A stretch of 12,558 nucleotides of DNA from an uncultured Eubacteriales bacterium. Its GTDB lineage: Bacteria > Bacillota > Clostridia > Christensenellales > Pumilibacteraceae. The stretch is taken from contig USNB01000018.1 of the NCBI GenBank assembly GCA_900555875.1, positions 1 through 12,558 on the forward strand, given 5' to 3'. Both the position numbers and the translations under genes were made by a program. The notes beneath the pieces were generated by a model. It was not told where the DNA came from. It made no database searches and saw only the letters and a list, made by a program, of their open reading frames with translations. Positions 1-6,638 of this stretch are shown in pieces (position 1 is the stretch's first letter; the number at the start of each line of letters is the position of its first letter).

Positions 1-288
1 CGCTTTTTCGGCAACGGACAGAGCGTCGTCCTCATCCGTGTATACGGCATACACTACGAGATCGTCCGACGTAACGCCCGCGCCGCCGGACGATCGCACG
101 CTGCGGCGAAGCTCCTCGGCATTGTCGGAACGTTCGCCGACGGCGTAAAACGTCGCGGTCCCGGCATGATCTTCTCCCGGCGTTATGCCGCGCAATGCAA
201 TGATCGCGCCGCACGCGAGCGCGGAAACCAGACATATCACGGTGACCGCGCAGCCCAATGCAAATATCGTTTTTTTCGCCGCGTTCAT
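1..288 (-). CDS. Membrane-anchored protein with SPOR-like segment (N-terminal fragment)
   Basis: The 96 codons in view start at ATG 286-288 and run off the left edge, so the protein is incomplete. Residues 1-6 are short and basic (MNAAKK). They are followed by one hydrophobic segment at about 7-32, which fits an uncleaved signal anchor or single membrane helix. From residue 47 the sequence reads TFYAVG, then a helix rich in Glu and Arg, then a VVYAV strand. That pattern resembles the start of a SPOR-type peptidoglycan-binding repeat, but the match is by eye only. If correct, the protein would face the cell envelope and bind glycan during division or sporulation. No ribosome binding site lies close to the ATG; GGAG at 310-313 is 21 nt away. 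A TTG at 343-345 in the same frame, behind GAGGA at 356-360, is an alternative start that would add 19 residues. The gene has its own promoter at 391-419. The fold call is tentative; the presence of a gene is fairly secure. Confidence 0.65.
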   Translation of the reverse strand, partial: MNAAKKTIFALGCAVTVICLVSALACGAIIALRGITPGEDHAGTATFYAVGERSDNAEELRRSVRSSGGAGVTSDDLVVYAVYTDEDDALSVAEKA

Positions 289-305
289 ATCACATGATAT
301 GAACG
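282..305. repeat. 10-bp perfect inverted repeat over the start codon of the SPOR-like gene
   Basis: Arms CGTTCATATC (282-291) and GATATGAACG (296-305) are perfect complements separated by ACAT. In the minus-strand transcript the ATG at 286-288 lies inside the 3' arm, so the start codon would be base-paired. A related palindrome, TATCATGATA (387-396), covers the -10 box of the same gene's promoter. The element may be a translation-blocking hairpin or a protein operator; the sequence does not decide between them. Confidence 0.6.
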
Positions 306-390
306 TCCGCTCCGCATTATGTGCGCTTCGGTCACCCGAACTCAAGCCGCAGATATCCTCGCGGACGCGCTATGGCTCATCTGTGATATC

Positions 391-419
391 ATGATAGCAC
401 CGAGGCGCGGCTGTGTCAA
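391..419 (-). promoter_or_regulatory. Sigma-A promoter of the SPOR-like gene
   Basis: On the minus strand a perfect -35 TTGACA (414-419) is followed after 17 nt by -10 TATCAT (391-396), one mismatch from consensus. Transcription would start near 384, giving a leader of about 95 nt that ends in the start-codon hairpin. The -10 box is embedded in the palindrome TATCATGATA. Confidence 0.8.
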
Positions 420-448
420 ATACCTTTTTTATTCGCTTATGTATGCGC

Positions 449-479
449 AAAAAACATAGGAGCGGCTTTTGCCGCTCCT
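449..479 (-). terminator. Rho-independent terminator of the MBL-fold gene
   Basis: A perfect 9-bp stem (458-466 with 471-479, loop of four) is followed on the minus strand by ATG and a run of six T (449-454). It begins 4 nt past the stop codon of the MBL-fold gene. There is no T-run on the plus side, so it acts on minus-strand transcription. Confidence 0.85.
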
Positions 480-483
480 CATG

Positions 484-1155
484 TCACCATACCTTTATCT
501 TTCTGCCCGTCTCCGCTTTCGGGATACCGAGCGCGGAGAGAGACGCGCTAGCGTCATACGTCGGGCTGAAGTGTATCGCAACTATTCCCGCTCCCGACTT
601 ATCCGCAAGTTCTCTGCCCTGCTCCGCCGTCATATGCGCGGAACCGGCGGGAAAGCTGCAATCGGCAAGCACCAGCTCGCTGCCGCGGCAGAAATCGATC
701 AGCCTGTCCTGTCGCATCGCGTCCGCCGTATATACGAAGCTCCTGCCTCCCTCGCTCACCTTTACGGCATAAGTTTCCACCGGATGTACCGTGCGCATGA
801 ATTCAAGCGATATGTTCCCGACCGTCACACGCGTTCCGTCTCCTATAACGCGCACGTCGTGCGAGGGAGCGTTTTTGAGAAGAGTGAAACACTCGCTCGG
901 CGAAGACGGGCAGTATATAAGATGCCTGCCGGGAGCGTAGGCCAGCGGGAGCGCGTCGCAGAAATGGTCGTAATGCAGATGAGAAAGCACGAACGCGTCC
1001 ACTTCGGCGAGACCGACGTACTTTGCAAGACCGGACAGCGAACCGCTGCCGAGATCGAGGACGACGGTCGCTCCTCCGCCCTGCACGAGATAACATGCTG
1101 TCGCATAGCCGGGCGCGGGATAAGCGCCGTATATGCCTACGGGTGTTATTTCCAT
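484..1155 (-). CDS. MBL-fold metallo-hydrolase
   Basis: A 223-residue protein of the metallo-beta-lactamase fold, soluble and cytoplasmic (no signal peptide or membrane segment). The metal-binding signature HLHYDH is at residues 59-64. Further likely ligands are His124 (in VHPVETYA), Asp145 (YTADA), His174 (HMTAE) and His195 (AIHFSP). This is the layout of RNase Z-like and YhfI-like hydrolases, which bind two metal ions and cleave phosphodiester or ester bonds. The substrate cannot be read from the sequence, and the protein lacks the long exosite arm of true RNase Z. The start chosen is ATG 1153-1155, because GGAGG lies 5 nt upstream; an in-frame GTG at 1171-1173 would put that ribosome binding site inside the gene. 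The gene is monocistronic, with its own promoter and terminator. It reads toward the SPOR-like gene, but that gene has a promoter of its own. Confidence 0.9.
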   Translation of the reverse strand: MEITPVGIYGAYPAPGYATACYLVQGGGATVVLDLGSGSLSGLAKYVGLAEVDAFVLSHLHYDHFCDALPLAYAPGRHLIYCPSSPSECFTLLKNAPSHDVRVIGDGTRVTVGNISLEFMRTVHPVETYAVKVSEGGRSFVYTADAMRQDRLIDFCRGSELVLADCSFPAGSAHMTAEQGRELADKSGAGIVAIHFSPTYDASASLSALGIPKAETGRKIKVW

Positions 1156-1160
1156 AAAGA

Positions 1161-1165
1161 CCTCC
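1161..1165 (-). promoter_or_regulatory. Ribosome binding site that sets the MBL-fold gene start
   Basis: GGAGG on the minus strand, 5 nt before ATG 1153-1155. It favours this ATG over the GTG at 1171-1173, which lies upstream of it. Confidence 0.85.
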
Positions 1166-1191
1166 GTCCGCACATACCGTGCGTCGTTTTT

Positions 1192-1220
1192 ACGCTACCA
1201 TAAAACGCCTGTTTTGTCAA
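1192..1220 (-). promoter_or_regulatory. Promoter of the MBL-fold gene
   Basis: Minus strand: -35 TTGACA (1215-1220), 17-nt spacer, -10 TAGCGT (1192-1197) preceded by an extended TGG. The -10 is weak at its centre, but the perfect -35 and the TGn extension make up for it. Transcription would start near 1185, giving a leader of about 30 nt. Confidence 0.7.
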
Positions 1221-1264
1221 TATGTTTTGCGAAAATTTTTTCACAATAATTTTTCGGTAAAGTA

Positions 1265-1293
1265 TTGATTATAGCGCCGATATGGTATATACT
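1265..1293 (+). promoter_or_regulatory. Plus-strand promoter of the structured RNA
   Basis: -35 TTGATT (1265-1270), 17-nt spacer, -10 TATACT (1288-1293). Transcription would start at about 1300-1301, where the paired part of the RNA begins. There is no convincing reading frame behind it on the plus strand. Confidence 0.6.
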
Positions 1294-1299
1294 TATATC

Positions 1300-1558
1300 A
1301 GTTAAAAGCAATATGCCTGCGGCTCACGTCAGTTGCAAATATTTAACCTCAACTATCAAAAGGGCTCATGGTACGTTCGTATACATTATGTCAGGCCTCG
1401 GTAACCGACTGCAAGACTACGACTTGCACTCGCAGTGGAAGACAGACGGCATAGACTGCCTGCCCACCTGCCTTTGGCGGGTTAGTATAGGCAATGCGAC
1501 GGCTCTCGCGGGTGAAATTTTAAAAGCGCTCATCCCTCTCGGGGACGGGCGCGTTTTT
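1300..1558 (+). ncRNA. Structured non-coding RNA, family unassigned (6S-like rod is the leading guess)
   Basis: Between a plus-strand promoter and a terminator lies sequence whose two ends pair over a long distance. UUAAAA 1302-1307 pairs with UUUUAA 1518-1523, CCUGCGG 1316-1322 with UCGCGGG 1506-1512, CGUC 1327-1330 with GACG 1498-1501, and GUUGC 1332-1336 with GCAAU 1491-1495. Just inside this closing stem on the 3' side is a hairpin (1467-1481, stem CCUGCC/GGCGGG). The apical part holds hairpins at 1398-1408 (UCGG/CCGA) and 1410-1428 (UGCAAG/CUUGCA). A long interrupted rod with an open middle and a small 3'-side hairpin is the plan of 6S RNA, which binds sigma-70-type RNA polymerase. No 6S sequence signature was verified. 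SRP RNA, tmRNA and RNase P hallmarks were looked for and not seen. The pairings were found by eye; the plus-strand ORF over this area shows no family resemblance. Confidence 0.5.
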
Positions 1559-1563
1559 GTTTT
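1518..1563. terminator. Bidirectional terminator between the structured RNA and the XRE gene
   Basis: Hairpin 1526-1552: GCGC/GCGC base, UCCC-type upper stem with one mismatch and two G-U pairs, three-base loop. On the plus strand it is followed by GTTTTTGTTTT (1553-1563). On the minus strand it is followed by TTTTAAAATTT (1515-1525). It can therefore end both the structured RNA and the convergent XRE transcript, whose stop codon is about 90 nt away. Confidence 0.75.
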
Positions 1564-1641
1564 ACGACTATATATGCCGTCGCCGTCGGATACGCAATGC
1601 ACAAAATATTGCGCGCATCCTACACTGCGCGGCAATGCCGG

Positions 1642-1983
1642 TCACTTCGCCGCAAGGTCGTTCCTGCTTTTCCACAATTCCGCATATTCTATTATACGCC
1701 GCTTTACCGCCGGCTCGGATCCTCTGTATATCAGAAGCAGTTTTCGCTCGTTCTCGGTCAACGCCCCCGACAGCGGATTCGCTATTTTTTCGCTGACGTC
1801 CGTACCGAGCAGATAATCCACGCTCACATCGAAAAACTTCGCGAACAATACGAGATATTCATACGGCGCCTGCCTGATCTCGTTTTCGTAGTTCGCGATC
1901 GTACCCGCATTGATGTTCAATGCCCTTGCCAGTTCGCTGCGTTTCATTCCGTTCTCTTCCCGTAATTCTTTCAATCTGAACAT
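1642..1983 (-). CDS. XRE-family transcriptional regulator
   Basis: A 113-residue DNA-binding protein. Residues 3-60 form a typical HTH_XRE domain: FRLKELREENGMKRSELARA, then a recognition helix around 24-34 (NAGTIANYENE), ending in FFDVSVDYLLG. Residues 75-113 are a charged helical tail, possibly for dimerisation. The start chosen is ATG 1981-1983, because AGGGTG lies 5 nt upstream and the family normally begins right at this helix. An ATG at 2038-2040 would add 19 residues without homology and would run through the promoter and operator. The gene is divergent from the TM2/DUF2752 pair. The inverted repeats in the 160-nt spacer make it likely that it represses itself and controls that pair; this is inference from layout. 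No ligand-binding domain is visible, so the signal is unknown. Confidence 0.9.
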   Translation of the reverse strand: MFRLKELREENGMKRSELARALNINAGTIANYENEIRQAPYEYLVLFAKFFDVSVDYLLGTDVSEKIANPLSGALTENERKLLLIYRGSEPAVKRRIIEYAELWKSRNDLAAK

Positions 1984-1986
1984 ACT

Positions 1987-2018
1987 GTCACCCTGTAATA
2001 TTATACAAAACGGGTGAC
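1987..2018. promoter_or_regulatory. Operator-like inverted repeat around the XRE promoter -10 box
   Basis: Perfect 7-bp arms GTCACCC (1987-1993) and GGGTGAC (2012-2018) enclose a perfect minus-strand -10 TATAAT (2000-2005). No good -35 is seen 17 nt upstream (AAGCAT), so activation or weak basal use is possible. The left arm overlaps the ribosome binding site of the XRE gene. A bound repressor would cover the promoter. From this -10 the transcript would have a leader of only about 10 nt. Confidence 0.6.
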
Positions 2019-2037
2019 TCTTATGCTTAAATTCATT

Positions 2038-2086
2038 CATTTTGTATTGATATATTTCTCAATATGTGCTATTATAATACAAAATG
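2038..2086. repeat. 11-bp perfect inverted repeat flanking the TM2 promoter
   Basis: Arms CATTTTGTATT (2038-2048) and AATACAAAATG (2076-2086) are perfect complements separated by 27 nt. The core TTTTGTAT occurs three times in the spacer: minus strand 2003-2010, plus strand 2040-2047, minus strand 2077-2084. Nested inside is TATTGA/TCAATA (2045-2050 and 2059-2064). Between them the arms overlap both promoter hexamers of the plus-strand gene, which suits a repressor binding site. Confidence 0.65.
2047..2075 (+). promoter_or_regulatory. Promoter of the TM2-DUF2752 pair
   Basis: -35 TTGATA (2047-2052), 17-nt spacer, -10 TATTAT (2070-2075). A second -10 TATAAT (2073-2078) would need a 20-nt spacer. 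Transcription would start near 2082, about 60 nt before the TM2 gene start. Confidence 0.65.
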
Positions 2087-2142
2087 TATGATGTTTTATT
2101 TCATCGGCGCATTTTATCGCACACTCGGGGAGCGTACCGTAT

Positions 2143-2517
2143 ATGCAGGAAGAAAAAGCACGGGATGTTTTTGAAGCCATAAGGGATAAACTGCCGGAGG
2201 ACAAATCAAGGATAGTACTCGGTGCGCTGCGCGAAGCAGACGATCCCGTTTACGACGGGATAATGTGTTCTCGCCTGTACGATCCGATACATATATTGCT
2301 ATTCTCCATCTTCCTCGGGGGATTCGCGGTAGACAGATTTATGATAGGAGATATCGGACTCGGGGTCGCCAAACTTCTTTTCGGATGGCTTACGTGCGGG
2401 ATATGGAACCTCATAGATATTTTCTTCAGTTACAAAGCCTGTAAGGAAAAAAATTTCAGAAAAGTTTCGGAAATACTGTCATATTACCCGCATGCGGACA
2501 AAAAACCTGACCTATAA
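2143..2517 (+). CDS. TM2-domain membrane protein
   Basis: A 124-residue protein. Residues 1-46 are a charged cytoplasmic head. Residues 47-97 form a TM2 domain: a first hydrophobic helix (ILLFSIFLGG), the linking motif FAVDRFMIGD, a glycine-rich second helix (GLGVAKLLFGW) and the closing GIWNLIDIF. The tail 98-124 is basic. TM2 proteins are two-helix inner-membrane proteins of mostly unknown role, so no reaction can be assigned. GGGGAG lies upstream at a rather long spacing of about 10 nt. The gene overlaps the next one by 26 nt in a different frame, which indicates translational coupling. It uses Ser codon TCA at least twice, a codon almost absent from the large operon in this window. The family call is secure; the function is not known. 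Confidence 0.88.
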   Translation: MQEEKARDVFEAIRDKLPEDKSRIVLGALREADDPVYDGIMCSRLYDPIHILLFSIFLGGFAVDRFMIGDIGLGVAKLLFGWLTCGIWNLIDIFFSYKACKEKNFRKVSEILSYYPHADKKPDL

Positions 2518-2935
2518 AGGGATCCCTTTGTTCCACCCTCGCGGGAACGGGCTTAAAAGCGCAGCGGAACGCGAAAAACGCTTTGAAACGGTGCGGACGC
2601 ACCTGCTGTTTTTCGCCGTTCTGAGCCTTTTCGTAATGTTTGTTCCCTGTCCCTCGTCAGCATTGTTCGGTATCCCCTGCCCCCTGTGCGGAATGACCCG
2701 CGCATGGATCGGATTTCTTAAGGGCGATATCGCGGCAGCTTTCGCGCTCCATCCGCTGTTTATATGTTTTCCGTTCGTTCTTATATTCTTTTGCCATGTC
2801 AGGATACTGACGGATAAGATCGGAAAAACCGTAACGTATGTTGCCGCGGCAACGGTAGCCGCTGCATTCCTGGTCGCTCATTTTTTAAGAGATACCGGTA
2901 TATTATCCGAATATCCTCAGCCGTTTTTCCGATAA
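2492..2935 (+). CDS. DUF2752 family membrane protein
   Basis: A 147-residue protein with the DUF2752 signature CPLCGMTRAW at residues 63-72, followed by a GDIAAAFALHPL stretch (78-89). Three hydrophobic segments are visible at about 37-54, 88-102 and 115-131, so it is an integral membrane protein. The two cysteines of CPLC could bind metal or form a disulfide, but the family has no settled function. The ATG at 2492 lies inside the TM2 gene and has no ribosome binding site, so it would depend on coupling. A TTG at 2528-2530, just past the TM2 stop and behind AAAGGG, is an in-frame alternative that would remove 12 residues. Leu codon TTA occurs twice near the C-terminus, unlike the operon genes. 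The gene is co-transcribed with TM2 and probably under XRE control. Confidence 0.87.
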   Translation: MRTKNLTYKGIPLFHPRGNGLKSAAEREKRFETVRTHLLFFAVLSLFVMFVPCPSSALFGIPCPLCGMTRAWIGFLKGDIAAAFALHPLFICFPFVLIFFCHVRILTDKIGKTVTYVAAATVAAAFLVAHFLRDTGILSEYPQPFFR

Positions 2936-2951
2936 AACTCGCATGATACGA

Positions 2952-2987
2952 CGCGGGCGGCGACAGTTCAGACTGTCGCCGCCCGCG
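2952..2987. terminator. 16-bp perfect hairpin between convergent transcripts
   Basis: Arms 2952-2967 and 2972-2987 are perfect complements, 16 bp and very GC-rich, with loop TCAG. The hairpin sits 16 nt after the DUF2752 stop and 29 nt after the dapL stop. Neither side has a real T-run (ATCTTATACG on plus, TCGTATCATG on minus), so it would be a non-canonical bidirectional terminator or an mRNA 3'-end protector. Confidence 0.65.
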
Positions 2988-3016
2988 ATCTTATACGCTA
3001 TAACGCGCGCAATATG

Positions 3017-4182
3017 TCAAAGCACTCTCTTTATCCTTTCGAGAGCTTCCACGGTATTCTCGTAGGTATTGAACGCGGTCAGGCGGAAGAAGCCCTCGCC
3101 GTTCTTCCCGAAACCCGACCCGGGAGTGCCCACGACGTTTGCCTCCTTAAGAAGCCTGTCGAAGAACGTCCAGCTGTCCGTGCCGCACTTCAGCCATATA
3201 TACGGGGAATTCTTGCCGCCCGTATGATATATGCCCATTTCGTCCAACGCGGAAGATATAAGCGCCGCGTTTTTGCGGTATGCCGCGATGTTCTCCATGT
3301 TCTGCCTGATGCCATCGTCGGAGTATGCGGCTTCCGCCATGCGCTGCTGTATGTAACTCGTGCCGTTGAACTTCGTGGACTGCCGGCGCGCCCACATCTT
3401 TGCGAATTTTCCGCCGCAAAGCTCATCGGGGACTACGGTATACCCGCAGCGCACGCCCGTGAATCCCGCCGTCTTGGAGAACGAACAGAGTTCCACCGCG
3501 CATTCCCTCGCTCCGTCTATGGCGAATATGCTGCGAGGCACGTTCGCATCCGTCACGAAAGCCTCGTATGCCGCGTCGTACACGATGACCGCTCCCTGCT
3601 TTATCGCATAATCCACCCAAGCCTTCAGCCCGTCGTACGTAAATGCCGCGCCCGTGGGATTGTTGGGAGAGCAAAGATAGATTATGTCGCACTTGACGTT
3701 TTCGTCGGGCATCGGCGCAAAATCGTTGTCCTCCGTAGCATTGCAATAGATTATCTTTCTGCCGCTCATGATGTTGCTGTCGACATATACGGGATATACG
3801 GGATCGGGGATGAGCACCGTATTGTCGCGGTCGAACATATCCACGATGTTGCCGCAGTCGCTCTTGGCGCCATCGGACACGTGCACTTCGTGAGGGGCTA
3901 TCTTTACGCCGAAACGGGCATAGTATTCGCTTATCCGCGCGCGCAGGAAATCGTATCCCTGAGAGTCGGGACTGTAGCCGCGGAAGGTCTCCGCATTGCC
4001 CATCTCGCTCATCGCCCTGAGCCCTGCTTCCACGACGCAGGGCGCAAGCGGACGCGTAACGTCGCCTATACCCATGCGTATCACTTTTGCGGACGGATTT
4101 TCCGCAGTGAATGCGGAAACGCGCTTCGCGATCTCGACGAACAGATAGCTGTCCTTCACATTATCGTAATTATGATTGAGTT

Positions 4183-4186
<4 letters not shown>
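3017..4186 (-). CDS. dapL: LL-diaminopimelate aminotransferase
   Basis: A 389-residue PLP enzyme, full length for DapL. It moves an amino group from glutamate to tetrahydrodipicolinate to give LL-2,6-diaminopimelate in one step, replacing the succinylase or acetylase route in lysine and peptidoglycan synthesis. Family marks are GIGDVTRPL (39-47), HVSDGAKSDCGNIVDMF (102-118), the SPNNPTG loop (173-179), Asp204 for the PLP ring nitrogen, SFSKTAGFTG with Schiff-base Lys238, and FRLTAF with the carboxylate-binding Arg368. The DVTRPL and SDGAKSD motifs separate it from ordinary aspartate aminotransferases. It is the last gene of the operon: its ATG overlaps the pyrG stop in ATGA, so translation is probably coupled. 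The next enzyme of the pathway, DapF, lies one gene upstream as part of the CarB frame. No lysine riboswitch or separate promoter is present in front of it. Confidence 0.96.
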
Positions 4187-5807
<1,621 letters not shown>

Positions 5808-5811
<4 letters not shown>

Positions 5812-6638
5812 AATCTCGCGACTCCTTTGTATACTTCCACCGCGTCGCCCGTAAGATACACGGTATCGCCCGTGTATTGTACCGTAAGCTCGCCGCCCTT
5901 GAGACGCACCGTCACCGCGTCGCCCGCACGGAATTTACCGAGACGCGTGAGCGCCACGACCGCAGCGCACGTTCCGGTGCCGCAGGCGAGCGTCTCACCC
6001 GTGCCGCGCTCCCATACGCGCACCTTTACGGTCGTTTCATCCAGCACCTGCACGAATTCCACGTTCACCCTGTCGGGGAAAAGCGGATCGTTCTCTATCG
6101 CCGGACCTATCTTTTCGATATCCACCGCGTCCACGTCGTCCACTGCGATAACGCAGTGGGGATTCCCCATGGATACGCATGTTATACGGCGTTCCTCTCC
6201 CGCAAGCATGACGGGGACATCCGTGACCTCGCCCGAAAGGCGGACGGGGATCCTGTCCGCGTCGAATACGGGCGCGCCCATATCCACCTTCGCACTGGAG
6301 ACCTCGTTGTTGCGGACGTACAGCCAGAGCTTTTTAATGCCGCTGCGCGTTTCCACCGTTATCTCTTTTCTGTTTACGTGACCGGTGTCGTAGATGTACT
6401 TGCCGACGCAGCGTATCGCGTTGCCGCACATCATGCCCTCGCTGCCGTCGGCGTTGAATTCGCGCATCTTTATATCTGCAACGGACGACGGCTCGATGAA
6501 CACCACTCCGTCGCCGCCCACGCCGAAGTGCCTGTCGGAAAGGTTTACGGCTATGGACTCCATGTTGCTTATCTTGTGCTTGCGGCAGTCGATGTATATA
6601 TAGTCGTTGCCGCATCCCTGCATCTTGATGAACGATAT
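5808..6638 (-). other. dapF: DapF module of the fused frame
   Basis: Residues about 1073-1348 of the fusion. It opens with ISFIKMQGCGNDYIYID, the normal N-terminus of diaminopimelate epimerase. The two catalytic cysteines are in their motifs: Cys1143 in MCGNAIRC and Cys1291 in ETLACGTGTCA. FNADGSEG (1133-1140) and GNPHCVIAV (1230-1238) are also in place. The module is not degenerate. If made alone, it could start at Met1066 (6657-6659) or Met1078. Upstream of Met1066 only GTGGAT is seen, far weaker than the sites in front of carB or pyrG. Confidence 0.92.

Noticed and set aside
1300..1558. SRP RNA, tmRNA or RNase P RNA as identity of the structured RNA
   Set aside because: The SRP GGAAG-type apical motif, the tmRNA tRNA-like ends and tag frame, and the RNase P GAGGAAAGUCC core were looked for and not found.
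1265..1816. Plus-strand ORF of 183 codons across the structured RNA and the end of the XRE gene
   Set aside because: It has no ribosome binding site or family resemblance, and it runs through a terminator hairpin and into the opposite strand of a well-supported gene.
1642..2040. Longer XRE protein starting at ATG 2038-2040
   Set aside because: The extra 19 residues do not match the family and would be translated from across the operator and -10 box. The ATG at 1981-1983 has a ribosome binding site and starts at the normal domain edge.
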